Assembly (NCBI GenBank): GCA_028698615.1
Contig: JAQVWF010000014.1
Coordinates: 1 to 64,000, forward strand
Source of the DNA: Syntrophorhabdaceae bacterium
GTDB taxonomy: Bacteria > Desulfobacterota > Syntrophorhabdia > Syntrophorhabdales > Syntrophorhabdaceae
Reading direction: 5' to 3'
DNA: 64,000 bases
The notes beneath the pieces were generated by a model. It ran no database searches. It saw only the letters and a program-made list of their open reading frames with translations, and was not told the origin of the DNA. A program made the position numbers and the translations under genes. Below, one piece after another: positions 1 through 8,734 of this stretch; the first letter of the stretch is position 1; each line of letters starts with the position of its first letter.

Positions 1-69
1 GTGAAACTTTCGCAGCTCCCAATCGATCTTGCCTACCCAATGAACATTCGAGGTAATTTCAAATTTCAT
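1..69 (-). CDS. Flavodiiron protein (FprA/flavorubredoxin family), N-terminal fragment
   Basis: Partial gene running off the left edge. The 23 visible residues begin MKFEITSNVHWVGKID and continue with a Trp-Glu and Lys-Phe-His pattern. This closely resembles the start of A-type flavoproteins such as flavorubredoxin, where a short beta strand precedes the metallo-beta-lactamase-like di-iron domain. Family members reduce O2 or NO in anaerobes. The ATG at 69-67 is preceded by a strong ribosome site (AAGGAGGGG), and a sigma70-like promoter lies upstream at 109-137. The family call rests only on this N-terminus, so the domain content beyond it is unknown. Confidence 0.7.
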   Translation of the reverse strand, partial: MKFEITSNVHWVGKIDWELRKFH

Positions 70-108
70 AGCCCCTCCTTATTGATTGATAGTCGCTGTC
101 TTGCTCTC

Positions 109-137
109 ATCTTACCCCAGATCATCCTGTGCCTCAA
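109..137 (-). promoter_or_regulatory. Predicted sigma70 promoter of the flavodiiron gene
   Basis: On the minus strand TTGAGG (137-132) and TAAGAT (114-109) are separated by 17 bp. The leader would be about 35 nt and contains the AAGGAGGGG ribosome site of the gene starting at 69. Confidence 0.5.
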
Positions 138-235
138 TTGACATAGGTCAAAAGCTCCAAGAAAAAACAGTGGGAACCGTTGGAACGGAGAAGATGGAAA
201 GACCCGATCAAAGATGGCAGCCGCTTGGATACGAA

Positions 236-274
236 GGATTTCTGGATCCAGGATCAAGTCCGGGATGACGACAA
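236..274. repeat. Palindromic intergenic repeat-like sequence (GGATCAAGTCCGGGATGAC type)
   Basis: The stretch around 240-272 contains CTGGATCCAGGATCAAG followed by TCCGGGATGACG. This resembles the short palindromic intergenic repeats of the 'TGGATCCCGGATCAAGTCC' kind found in many proteobacteria. Only one copy is visible here. No gene is evident between 70 and 316. Confidence 0.4.
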
Positions 275-316
275 TTCTCCACTTCGCCTCTCCGGTTCCA
301 AAGGCTCTAAAGGCTT

Positions 317-715
317 TTAAACTACCGGATGATGTTTTTTCAGCCATTCCCTGATGTGGGGACATTCCCAGGGGAGGGTGCCGCAGTAGCCCGAGGACTG
401 TTTCTTTTCGGGGCAGGAGGAGCAGATCTGCCAGTGGCCGCAGTTGATGCCGGTTATCAGGGAGGAGTCGCACTCGAGGCACCAGAGGTATCCGCAGACA
501 AGGCACAACCCCACGGTAGCGTCGCCGATGGCGTCTATGGTGGAGCAATCCATGGTGTTCGAGTCGCCGCAGTGGGGACAGCGGGAAACCGATGCGCCCC
601 GAAAGTTCTTGTGGGCATCACGGTTCTTTTCAACAGCAAGCAAAAGAGCGTCCCCTATGTCATCGGGGAGAAACTCCCACATCCTCAAAAGAGCACCCGG
701 TATTGCCTTACCCAT
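317..715 (-). CDS. Small cysteine-rich (zinc-ribbon-like) protein of unknown function
   Basis: A 132-residue protein. I chose ATG 715 because AAGGAG lies 9 nt upstream; the longer reading frame to 841 has no ribosome site. The first half is helical. The second half carries many paired cysteines (CPHC, CLVCGYLWCLEC, CSSC and a final CGTLPWEC), as expected for two or more zinc-binding ribbons. No signal peptide or membrane segment is seen. I do not recognise the family. Its 5' neighbour is the repeat-bearing gap next to the MFS gene, and it seems to be monocistronic. Confidence 0.65.
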   Translation of the reverse strand: MGKAIPGALLRMWEFLPDDIGDALLLAVEKNRDAHKNFRGASVSRCPHCGDSNTMDCSTIDAIGDATVGLCLVCGYLWCLECDSSLITGINCGHWQICSSCPEKKQSSGYCGTLPWECPHIREWLKKHHPVV

Positions 716-794
716 GGTTTGAAACTCCTTCTCAGAGAATTTGGAGTGGATTATAGAAGCTATTGTATCATAAATGGAACAAGAACCAAATGAG

Positions 795-907
795 AAGATA
801 ATGACCAATTTACCAAATCTCAATAACCAAAGAAAAGACAATAACCAAGTTGATCAAACAAGAAACAGGACAAGGTTGCGTTACCGCCTCCTGTTTGGTC
901 ATTGTCT
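795..907. repeat. Word-repeat inverted element, 'AATAACCAA/TTGGTCATT' family, copy A
   Basis: Direct words AATGACCAA (800-808), AATAACCAA (822-830) and GACAATAACCAA (837-848) face an inverted TTGGTCATTGTCTTTTC (895-911). The inverted arm includes the stop codon and last codons of the MFS gene. Related copies lie near 41236, 46784 and 49232. Confidence 0.6.
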
Positions 908-2065
908 TTTCACGAGGTTTGTCGCGGCGAAGGTGACACAGGCGAGGAAGACCGCGGGGATGCAGATGACGAGAAGGCCCGTCGATACGCGGTAATGGTC
1001 GCCGATCCAGCCGATGGCAATGGGGGAAAGGGAGGCGATGGCATAGGACCAGGTGGTCAGCACCCCGAGGGCCAGGCCCCTTGCGCGCGCGAAGGCGAGG
1101 CCCGTGAAGGTCCAGAGAGCCCCCATTACGGCGCAGCCCGCAAAACCGGTGAAGAAGGTTACGAAACCCCTGGCGACAGGGTTTTGGACCTTGAGGACCA
1201 ACACAAGGCACAGGCCCATGACGATGCCGCCGGCAATGCCCACCTTACGGTATCCCAGCCTGTCCGAGATGTGGCCCATAGTCGGCCTGCCTATGAACTG
1301 GCCCACGCCCCACAAGCCCGCGACAAGACCCGCCATCGATGACGTCATGCCTATCTCCGTTTTCAGGAAGACGGGGTACCACATGGCAAAACCGAACTCG
1401 CCCGATATCTGGAACATGGCAGCGAAGCTAACGAGAACAAGCATGATGAGGCTTGACCTTTGCAGTATGGACGGGTCGAAAAGCTTGCCGCCGGGGTGTG
1501 TTTCCCTTTTTTCTTCAGGCCACACGAGGAGAAGCACCGCCGCAAGGACGATGCCCGCGATCCCCGTTACCATGAAGGGGATGCGCCAGCTTCCCGTAAG
1601 GTCGAGGAGCCATCCCGCAAGGGCGGGGCCCGTGAACCAGCCGAAAGAGGTGCCCGACGACATGAAAGTGAGATAGAACCCCGGCCTCTCGGGGAAGAGC
1701 TCCATGGTGAAGGCGATCATGGGAATGAAAAAGAACCCTTCCACGAGGCCTGTCAGAAAACGGAAAAGGAAGAGCTGTCCCGTGGAGTGCGCAAGACCCG
1801 ATATGACCGTCAGTGCCGAGAGCCCGAACATGCCGAAGAGAACGACATATCTCCTCCCGAACCTGTCGGAGATGAGGCCGGCGATGATGGGAGTGAACGT
1901 ATAGCCCCACAGCGAACCCGCCCCGACGATGCCGAGCGTGGTCTTGTCGGTGCCGAAGGCCTCCATGAGGGAGGGGATAAGGGGCCCGAATATCCATCTC
2001 TGGGTGAAGTAGAGCACCATCCCCACCCAGCCGATAACGAAGAAAAGGTGTTTGTTCGATCTCAA
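899..2065 (-). CDS. Major facilitator superfamily transporter
   Basis: A 388-residue polytopic inner-membrane protein with the 12-helix MFS pattern. The loop between helices 2 and 3 carries the family signature (SDRFGRRYV), and the second half repeats it as SDRLGYRKV. The substrate cannot be told from sequence. The ATG at 2065 overlaps the stop of the upstream aminopeptidase gene as ATGA, so the two are translationally coupled. That suggests a link to peptide or amino acid handling (inference). The last codons (Lys-Arg-Gln-stop) lie inside an intergenic repeat arm, so the C-terminus may have been reshaped by repeat insertion. Confidence 0.85.
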   Translation of the reverse strand: MRSNKHLFFVIGWVGMVLYFTQRWIFGPLIPSLMEAFGTDKTTLGIVGAGSLWGYTFTPIIAGLISDRFGRRYVVLFGMFGLSALTVISGLAHSTGQLFLFRFLTGLVEGFFFIPMIAFTMELFPERPGFYLTFMSSGTSFGWFTGPALAGWLLDLTGSWRIPFMVTGIAGIVLAAVLLLVWPEEKRETHPGGKLFDPSILQRSSLIMLVLVSFAAMFQISGEFGFAMWYPVFLKTEIGMTSSMAGLVAGLWGVGQFIGRPTMGHISDRLGYRKVGIAGGIVMGLCLVLVLKVQNPVARGFVTFFTGFAGCAVMGALWTFTGLAFARARGLALGVLTTWSYAIASLSPIAIGWIGDHYRVSTGLLVICIPAVFLACVTFAATNLVKRQ

Positions 2066-3264
2066 GGGAGACAGAAGGCACCCTTTTCGTAGATGACGAG
2101 TTCCTTGCCGTTCGCAAGGCGGGCAACCACGGTCTTTGCCTCGGTATTGACGAGGTCCCAGTGAAGGGCCGAGTCGTTGAAGCCCAGTTTCTGCTTCATT
2201 TCCTTTGTAAGCTTGCCGGGATTGCCGCTGAAGGTGTCGCTGTAGGACGCACCGAGAGCGAGGTGGCAGTTTCCCTCGGGGCCCCCGAAATTCTCGTCGA
2301 AGAGGGTGTCCGCCATGAACCGGTCAATGAGGGAGAAACGCCTGTCCGTAAGGGAGAATTCCCCCACCCGTGAGGCGCCCCTGTCCATCGCTATCTGCTT
2401 GTTCAGGAATTCGGCGCCTTTTTTCGCATCGGCCTCAACGACCTTCCCTTTTTTGAATACGAGTCGCACGCCCTCGATGTAGTTGCCGCTCCGGAAAGAA
2501 GGCAGGTTTGCGTAATAGGTGCCCTCCGTGCCCCGCCAGTCCGGCGAGAGAAAGACCTCGAAACTGGGGATGTTGTGGCCGGATATGCCTGCCCATTTGC
2601 GCTTTTCTCCGGGAGTGAGGACAAGGTCGATATTTTTTGAATGCACGCGGAAATAGCGTACCTTCAGGTCGCTGAGCCATTCCTTGATGCGCGTTGCCTC
2701 CGCATGAACGGCGTTCCATTTCCCGATGGGGTCCTTCTCATCGAGAAAGCAGGCCTTGACGATCTGCCCGGCATAGGCGGCGGCGGACATCTTCGCCTGT
2801 TTCGCAAGACCGGCGGTGGGATAGGTGCACAGTGTCCACCCGTAGGCTCCCCGTTCCTCCCTCCCGTCAAGGATGTCTCTGAACACCTTTCGGGATACGA
2901 GGACCCTGCTTACCCGCATGGGATCTATGTCCTTGAGATGGGTAAGGGATTCGGGGGCCCGCAGGAATATTCTTCCGTTGATAGACTCGTAAAGTTCCCT
3001 GTCTCCGGGAGGCAGCCAGGCGAGATGCCGGCCGGTGGCCTTTTCATAGAATGAGCGTTCCATGACTGTCGTGAGTCCCATGCGCTGAAGGGGATACATA
3101 CCCCGGTCGAGAATCTTACCGTAAAGGATCTCCGCGAGACCCGTGGCCGCGGGATCGTACTGAAGCAAAATGACATCGCCTTTCCTGAATCTTCGCTTCC
3201 GTGCCGTAAAAAGCCCCCAGAGGAGCACATCGGCGTATTTGTCGAGTGTGTTGCTGTCATACAT
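2062..3264 (-). CDS. M29-type metallo-aminopeptidase (AmpS/PepS-like)
   Basis: A 400-residue cytosolic protein matching family M29 aminopeptidases in length and layout. The N-terminal half begins MYDSNTLDKYADVLL. The C-terminal half carries the expected metal-ligand region, with ISGHNIPSFEVF, the EGVRLVF strand, GEFSLT, and a closing part with HLALG and the DSALHWDLV segment. M29 enzymes remove N-terminal residues using two divalent metals. ATG 3264 was chosen for its upstream GGGAGG and matching family N-terminus. The start overlaps the end of the upstream small gene, and the stop overlaps the MFS start, so this is a coupled operon. Confidence 0.8.
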   Translation of the reverse strand: MYDSNTLDKYADVLLWGLFTARKRRFRKGDVILLQYDPAATGLAEILYGKILDRGMYPLQRMGLTTVMERSFYEKATGRHLAWLPPGDRELYESINGRIFLRAPESLTHLKDIDPMRVSRVLVSRKVFRDILDGREERGAYGWTLCTYPTAGLAKQAKMSAAAYAGQIVKACFLDEKDPIGKWNAVHAEATRIKEWLSDLKVRYFRVHSKNIDLVLTPGEKRKWAGISGHNIPSFEVFLSPDWRGTEGTYYANLPSFRSGNYIEGVRLVFKKGKVVEADAKKGAEFLNKQIAMDRGASRVGEFSLTDRRFSLIDRFMADTLFDENFGGPEGNCHLALGASYSDTFSGNPGKLTKEMKQKLGFNDSALHWDLVNTEAKTVVARLANGKELVIYEKGAFCLP

Positions 3265-3628
3265 TTTCTGTTTCCCTCCCGCGTGCCGACAGTATCCGGT
3301 AGAGACCGTCGGCGAATCTTTTTCTTGTCTCGGGCCCTTGTTCCTCACTCATCAGATCCCGTGCCCGAAATTTCGTGACGAAATCCTTAAGGTTCGGGTC
3401 GCAGCGTGCCCATTCATAGAGCCTCAGAAAGTCCTCCAGAGTGGAAAAATCGTTCGTTGTAGTGTAGAACATGCCGCATTTTGTGCAGATATAACCCTTG
3501 AGGGCAAACACCGTGACAGGGCTTCCGGCATCGCTGTCATGCCAGCAGCCCCCCGTGGCATGAGTGAGAAAGCGGTCCCGCTCTTCATTGACGATGTCTG
3601 CCGTTGGTACAACAAAACTGATCCTCAT
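3257..3628 (-). CDS. Conserved-looking small protein with a CTKCG motif
   Basis: A 123-residue soluble protein starting MRISFVVPTADIVNEE. ATG 3628 has a G-rich ribosome site (GGGGGG) 7 nt upstream. It contains one CTKCG knuckle followed by an acidic, helical C-terminal half. Function is unknown. It sits 37 bp after the MEMO-AMMECR1 gene and overlaps the aminopeptidase start by 8 bp, so it belongs to the same transcript. Confidence 0.65.
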   Translation of the reverse strand: MRISFVVPTADIVNEERDRFLTHATGGCWHDSDAGSPVTVFALKGYICTKCGMFYTTTNDFSTLEDFLRLYEWARCDPNLKDFVTKFRARDLMSEEQGPETRKRFADGLYRILSARGRETENV

Positions 3629-3665
3629 CCTTGCCCCCCGGTATGCGCAGTGAATGAAACATCCG

Positions 3666-5156
3666 CTATTCTGAGAATATCTGCGCCGAAAAAATGTATA
3701 TCCTTGTCTCCTTGTCCTTCCACGAATCTTCCGGCAGGCCGGCCTTTGCGCAGGTGTTTTGCAGGAATTCCTCCCGGCCCCATTTATACTGAGTGGCAAC
3801 CTGCGGCAACAGAAGGCCCGCTCTGCCGCCCTTTACGATATACAGACCATGGATGCCCACCTTGATCTCATCCACGGAATTGACCAATTTAAGGGGCGAA
3901 AGCACGGAGACCTCGATGTGTATGTCCTTGAGTTCGTCCATGGCAACGGCCCGGAACCTCATGTCCTTCGACGATGCCGCGACGGTCATATCCATCACCG
4001 ACCTGTAAAGAGGCGCGACAGGCTTGATGTAGCCGATGCATCCCCGCAGCCGTCCGCGAATGGTGAGCGTCACAAAGACGCCCCTTCTTTCGTGGAGTGC
4101 CGGTTCTGTGACCTCGATGCCGGGGACGGTCCTCGATGACACGTATTCCTTGAGGGTCTTCCGGGCGATGGCAAGAAGCCGCTTCTTTTCGGCCCCCGTA
4201 AGGGGTGAGTCTTCCTTGCTCTCAGGCTGCCAGAAGGCCACGGAACCGTAGCCAACAACCCTGTGCCTGTCTCCCGCTGTATTCCCCGAATTTGTATAGT
4301 GAAGAGGCTGTGCCTGTCCGCCCATCTTTACTGCGGCCATCATGGCGGCAACGACTGCCGGCGCACCGCATAGCTCGTTCTCTTTCTTCGACAGGCCTTC
4401 GAGGAGCCCATCCGGGTTGAGGTCGGCCATGAGCCGCAGCGTCGACGAGTCGATCCTGACGGCTTCCTCATAGGAATGGTAGTGGGACATGTCAGAGGAG
4501 ACAAGAAGAAGCACTTTTCCCTTGTGTTGTTTCAGGACCGTCGTGAGGGCGTTGGCGAGGGCCTCGATATCCCGCCTTTCCATGACCCCCGTCAGAAGCG
4601 GGACGATCTTAAAACTCTTAAGCGTCCGCTGGAGGAAGGGGAGCTGTACCTCAAGGGAATGCTCTTCGTCGAAAGCGCCGGGAAGACTCTTGACGGCGCC
4701 GCAGAGAGACGCCATTTTCCGGCCCATGGCGGCGTCAACGGGCACCTTTCCGAGGGGTGTTTCCCAGCTGCCCGACGGGTAGAGAGCTATGCCCGCAAAG
4801 GAGCTGCGATGGCTCGAGCCGAGAAGGACCACCGTCCGTATGCCCTTTCCCCTCACGGCATTGTATGAATAAGCCGCAGTCTTTCCTGAATAGATGTACC
4901 CCGCATGGGGAGCGACGACGGCAAATACCCCCGGCGGCACATCGCCATCCTTGTGCGCTTCCCCGAGATAGCCATCAATCATGGTCTGCAGGGACAGCGT
5001 GTCTGCGGGATAAAAGGAGCCTGCAAAGACAGGTTTTTTCACCGCCGCGACCGATTGTGCATCAACCCCATGCCCATGCAGAAGGAGAACGCCGATGATG
5101 AGCGCCGCCATCAAGGCGCCGCCGAAAAGGGCCCTTTTCCCACGCCGTGTTCTCAT
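3666..5156 (-). CDS. MEMO-AMMECR1 fusion protein of the AmmeMemoRadiSam system, with N-terminal signal or anchor
   Basis: A 496-residue protein. Residues about 40-305 form a MEMO1-like domain with the metal or active-site histidines in APHAGYIYSG, EEHSLEVQLPF and SSDMSHYH. Residues about 320-496 form an AMMECR1 domain with the RGCIGYI signature. Systems A and B, usually separate genes, are one polypeptide here. The N-terminus is basic then hydrophobic (RTRRGKRALFGG, then a long hydrophobic run ending before GVDAQS), a signal peptide or membrane anchor. I chose ATG 5156 because it overlaps the radical SAM stop as ATGA; ATG 5165 is the alternative. The biochemical function of the system is not settled. 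Confidence 0.85.
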   Translation of the reverse strand: MRTRRGKRALFGGALMAALIIGVLLLHGHGVDAQSVAAVKKPVFAGSFYPADTLSLQTMIDGYLGEAHKDGDVPPGVFAVVAPHAGYIYSGKTAAYSYNAVRGKGIRTVVLLGSSHRSSFAGIALYPSGSWETPLGKVPVDAAMGRKMASLCGAVKSLPGAFDEEHSLEVQLPFLQRTLKSFKIVPLLTGVMERRDIEALANALTTVLKQHKGKVLLLVSSDMSHYHSYEEAVRIDSSTLRLMADLNPDGLLEGLSKKENELCGAPAVVAAMMAAVKMGGQAQPLHYTNSGNTAGDRHRVVGYGSVAFWQPESKEDSPLTGAEKKRLLAIARKTLKEYVSSRTVPGIEVTEPALHERRGVFVTLTIRGRLRGCIGYIKPVAPLYRSVMDMTVAASSKDMRFRAVAMDELKDIHIEVSVLSPLKLVNSVDEIKVGIHGLYIVKGGRAGLLLPQVATQYKWGREEFLQNTCAKAGLPEDSWKDKETRIYIFSAQIFSE

Positions 5157-6259
5157 GTTGTCCATATCCCTCCGATCCTTGTCCCGCAAGAGGGACACGT
5201 GCCGTTCTTGAGGCTCATGCTCAAGACATTGTACCCCGATCTCTGAATGAGGAGTTTCTTGCATTTCGGACAATAGGTGTTCTCGCCGGGATGGCCCGGG
5301 ACATTCCCGATATAGACGAACGCGAGCCCCGCTTCTATGGCTGTTTGCCGGGCGCCCTCCAGCGTCTTGACGGACGTGGGAGAAACCCCCGTCAGTTTAT
5401 ACATGGGGTGGAAGCGGGAAAAATGGACGGGTACGTCTGTCCCGGCATTCGCGGCGATCCATTCGCACATACCCTTTATCATCTTTTCGTCATCGTTGTA
5501 GCCATGTATGACGAGGTTGGTGATCTCCACCCACACCCCGGAGCGCTTGAGCGTCTTTATGGTGGCGAGCACGGGCTCCAGTTCTCCCTCGCAGAGCTTG
5601 CCGTAAAAGGAGCTGCTGAAGCCCTTGAGATCGATGTTCACGGCATCCATGTGCCTGCTCAGCGCCTTCAGGGGCCCGGGGTTGATATAGCCGTTGGAAT
5701 GGGAAACGTTGAGGATACCCTGCTTGCGGGCTAACCTCGCCGTGTCGAACATATATTCGTAAAAGTTCGTGGGTTCCGTGTAGGTGTAGGCGATGCTCTT
5801 GCAGCCTTTTCGGATGGCGGCGGCGACGAGGTCTTGAGGTGACAGCGTGATATTGACCGTCTCAAGGGGCGATACCTGGGAGATCTGCCAGTTCTGACAG
5901 AACTTGCACCTGAAGTTGCAGCCGGCGCTTGCCACGGAAAAGGAGAGCGTTCTGGGGAGGACGTTGAAGAAAGGTTTCTTTTCCACGGGGTCGATATGCA
6001 CCGCACACGGCGAAGCGTAGCCGAGGGAATAGAGCTTGCCGGCAATGTTCTTGCGGGCTCTGCAAAAACCCGTCGCATCCTCGGGAAGAGAGCAGCGGCG
6101 GGGGCATAGAAGGCAGTCAACACTCTTCCCCGAGCGGGCTTTTCTATAATAAAGCGCCTCGTGGAAGGCCGGCCGGGACCCCTCGGTCACAGCCCGGGCA
6201 GTCCCGGAGACGATAAAAGGCGAGAACGCCGCGACCTTCAGGAAATCTCTTCTTTTCAT
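5153..6259 (-). CDS. AmmeMemoRadiSam-system radical SAM enzyme with a twin-arginine-like leader
   Basis: A 368-residue protein. The radical SAM cluster motif CNFRCKFC (Cys114, Cys118, Cys121) is intact and followed by QNWQIS, as in PflA-like members of this system. A Cys-rich N-terminal segment (CLLCPRRC, then GFCRARKN) and a C-terminal zinc-ribbon-like part (CPKC, CPSC) flank it. The N-terminus MKRRDFLKVAAF followed by a hydrophobic run and ARA fits a Tat signal (RRxFLK). An exported [4Fe-4S] radical SAM enzyme would be unusual. It is the first gene of the minus-strand operon continuing through MEMO-AMMECR1. Promoter 6310-6338 lies at the 3' end of the upstream gene. Confidence 0.88.
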   Translation of the reverse strand: MKRRDFLKVAAFSPFIVSGTARAVTEGSRPAFHEALYYRKARSGKSVDCLLCPRRCSLPEDATGFCRARKNIAGKLYSLGYASPCAVHIDPVEKKPFFNVLPRTLSFSVASAGCNFRCKFCQNWQISQVSPLETVNITLSPQDLVAAAIRKGCKSIAYTYTEPTNFYEYMFDTARLARKQGILNVSHSNGYINPGPLKALSRHMDAVNIDLKGFSSSFYGKLCEGELEPVLATIKTLKRSGVWVEITNLVIHGYNDDEKMIKGMCEWIAANAGTDVPVHFSRFHPMYKLTGVSPTSVKTLEGARQTAIEAGLAFVYIGNVPGHPGENTYCPKCKKLLIQRSGYNVLSMSLKNGTCPSCGTRIGGIWTT

Positions 6260-6309
6260 CGTGGCACCGTCATGACGTTAAAGTGTAAAATGCCCCCGAA
6301 TTTCTTGCT

Positions 6310-6338
6310 ATTATACTACTTTCTCTTTCCCGATAACA
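6310..6338 (-). promoter_or_regulatory. Predicted sigma70 promoter of the AmmeMemoRadiSam operon
   Basis: Minus-strand TGTTAT (6338-6333) and TATAAT (6315-6310) are 17 bp apart, overlapping the end of the preceding gene. This gives a leader of about 45 nt before ATG 6259. Confidence 0.5.
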
Positions 6339-8583
6339 GCAGAAGAAGCCCGCAGACCTTTACGGCGGCCAAAAGAAGACAGCTGTTAACGAGACCCATG
6401 AGGGGAAAGAGAAAGAAACCTCCCGTTATTCCTCCGATGAAGCCGCCTATCAGGTCGCTGGCGTAAACGGGCCCCACCGATCCCTTGAGGGGTCTTTCCT
6501 CATCGTGGAGCGCCGCGGCAAGAGGGAATTCCATTCCGGCAAGGAGCCCCGAGATAAACAGGAGGGCAAAGAAGAGGGGGCGGCCCAACAGACCACCACC
6601 CATTTCGGCCTGGCCCACAATGGTAAATATCAGAAGGAGAAGAAGGCACAAAAGCGTCAGCGCGGCCTCTGCCGCCATGAGGGTCCTCGATACCTTTGCA
6701 TCCGCCGTGGCGCGTCGGGCCACAGCCATGCTGCCTGCTGCCATGCCGGCCATGAGCATGGTGATGAGCATGCCGATCTCATGAAAGACATACCCGTACA
6801 ACACCTGAAAGACGAAAATGAGCGACAGTTCGAGGAGCATGACGACAAAACCCGTCGTGGAGATGACGAAGAGAACGGGCATTGTCGGGTACCTGCCTTT
6901 CAGGAGGAACGCCCCTGCGGCAAAGGCAGCCAGCACGACGAGGAGGGCGGGTACGCCCCGGCGCTCGGCCGTCGCGAAAAGACCTTTCATCGAGGGCGAG
7001 TGAAGGGCATTGGCAAAGGCAATGTTGTAATAGAGGCCCTTTGGGGTAAGATCGTGGTTCGCCTCTGCCCGGGACGGCCCGATCGCAGAGAGGAACCATT
7101 CCATTTTTTCCGCATCGAGACGGTAGATCAGATGGGGCAGTGAGATGAGTCGCGTGGTGATGCCATAACCCCTCAACCTGCCTTCCAGCTGCTGCGCCGA
7201 AAGGTTGATGGTCTTTGCGGACGGGGAGACGAGAAAGATATTCTCTTCCCCCGGCACGACGGCGACGCGGTCGAAGACGCTTCGGGCCGTGGCCATGGCG
7301 GACATGTTAATATCCCTTAGCTCACTGCCGTAATAGGTAAGCGAGCCGGGAACGGTAAAGACGAGGATGCCTTCGTCGGCGAGGATGCGCCGCGCCTCCC
7401 GGAAGAATTCCACGGTGAAGAACCTGTTAGCCTGCAGCGTTCCGGGCGCGGAAAGCCCCAGAAGGACGACATCATACCGCCGCGTCGGGTGTGCCCTTTT
7501 AACAAACCCCCTGCCGTCGGCGTAGTGCAGCTCGACGCGGCAATCGCCAAGCTCCGACCGTACGAGGCCCGAGGGATGGCGGGTTATGGCGGAGAGGTAC
7601 GCCGGGTCGATCTCCACGTAATCGACACGCCGTACCGTGGGGTACTTCAGGACCTCTCCGATCACGCCGCCGGCTCCGCCATGAATGATGAGGATATCCC
7701 GCGGCGCCCCATGAGCAAGGAGCGGGATGTGGACGATCTCCTCGACGCGGGTTATGTCGGGCACGGGCATGGTGGCCGCCGGCAGGCCGTCGGTGAAAAA
7801 GGTATACTGGTCCATTGCCCGTGTAACGGCAATATTCTGATAGTGCGAATTTTCGTAAGAAACCACCTCGCGGCCGTGCCACTGCACGGTGATGGACCGC
7901 GACTGCAGCCGGTCGTCAAGGCCAAGCGCCAGGAACAAGGTCCAGCCCAGGGCCGCGGCAAGGCTGAGGCCGGCAAGGAGCCTCCTGTGGGCAGGCGCCG
8001 CTGAGACGGCCATCACCAGGCAGGCAAGGGGTATGAGGATGAGGATGAGGGCGGCTATCCGGAACGAATGGAGCCAGGTGATGAGGACATAACTTACCAG
8101 TATCCCGCCGGCAATGGTCCCGAGCATCTCGTAGAAATAGACCCTGCCCGCCGCCTGCCCTCGCGCTTGTTTCAGGCTCTCGTAGACCCGGCACGATGCC
8201 GTGAAAGAAAGACCGTGGAGAAGGCCTACGGGAAGGAAGATAGCCATGGACGCGAAGAATATCCCCGCGATCCCCATGGAGACCTCCGGCGGAAGGCCCA
8301 AGATGACCTTGAGGGTGCGGATGCAGTAGACACCCGCCGGGAAAGCGAGGCTGAAGACGAGGTTGGCGGCGATGAAAGCCTGCGGTACCCGTGAGACCCG
8401 GCGCGGCCACCGGCCGCCGATGCAGGCGCCGAGAGCTTCCCATAAGATCCAGGAGCCAATGGTGAGGCCGATGGAAAGCTCGTTCCCACCGTAGATGATG
8501 AGGCTCTCCCTGATAAGGACCGTCTGCGCGACGATTCCCGAAAATCCCGTGACGATAAGAGCGAATACAAGGGGTGCGATCAT
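6316..8583 (-). CDS. Polytopic membrane protein with an internal, probably inactive, spermidine-synthase-like domain
   Basis: A 755-residue protein. About seven hydrophobic helices at residues 1-225 are followed by a cytosolic Rossmann-like domain (about 225-500), and a second set of helices closes the protein. The middle domain resembles spermidine synthase: IIHGGAGGVIGEVL matches the nucleotide loop and YVEIDP the acidic strand-end. However, the usual Asp of GGGDGG is Ala, and the catalytic Asp region reads VVLLGLSAP with no Asp. Polyamine synthesis is therefore unlikely. ATG 8583 (MIAPLVFALIVTG) was chosen over the longer frame because it begins the first helix and has AGAGG upstream. Its role is unknown. 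Confidence 0.75.
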   Translation of the reverse strand: MIAPLVFALIVTGFSGIVAQTVLIRESLIIYGGNELSIGLTIGSWILWEALGACIGGRWPRRVSRVPQAFIAANLVFSLAFPAGVYCIRTLKVILGLPPEVSMGIAGIFFASMAIFLPVGLLHGLSFTASCRVYESLKQARGQAAGRVYFYEMLGTIAGGILVSYVLITWLHSFRIAALILILIPLACLVMAVSAAPAHRRLLAGLSLAAALGWTLFLALGLDDRLQSRSITVQWHGREVVSYENSHYQNIAVTRAMDQYTFFTDGLPAATMPVPDITRVEEIVHIPLLAHGAPRDILIIHGGAGGVIGEVLKYPTVRRVDYVEIDPAYLSAITRHPSGLVRSELGDCRVELHYADGRGFVKRAHPTRRYDVVLLGLSAPGTLQANRFFTVEFFREARRILADEGILVFTVPGSLTYYGSELRDINMSAMATARSVFDRVAVVPGEENIFLVSPSAKTINLSAQQLEGRLRGYGITTRLISLPHLIYRLDAEKMEWFLSAIGPSRAEANHDLTPKGLYYNIAFANALHSPSMKGLFATAERRGVPALLVVLAAFAAGAFLLKGRYPTMPVLFVISTTGFVVMLLELSLIFVFQVLYGYVFHEIGMLITMLMAGMAAGSMAVARRATADAKVSRTLMAAEAALTLLCLLLLLIFTIVGQAEMGGGLLGRPLFFALLFISGLLAGMEFPLAAALHDEERPLKGSVGPVYASDLIGGFIGGITGGFFLFPLMGLVNSCLLLAAVKVCGLLLLLSGKRK

Positions 8584-8672
8584 GACCCGCCTCTTTCTTT
8601 CACATACCATAGCGGAAGGAGGGGAGAAAAACAAGAAGAGACGCGATGGACGGCGATCCACCACCTGTTCTG

Positions 8673-8701
8673 TTGACTCTTTTCCTGTAACGGGATATAG
8701 G
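8673..8701 (+). promoter_or_regulatory. Predicted sigma70 promoter
   Basis: TTGACT (8673-8678) and TATAGG (8696-8701) are separated by 17 bp, about 27 nt before the GGGGAG ribosome site of the gene at 8735. Confidence 0.6.
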
Positions 8702-8734
8702 ATAAGAAATCAAATTAAGAAAGGGGAGCAGTCC

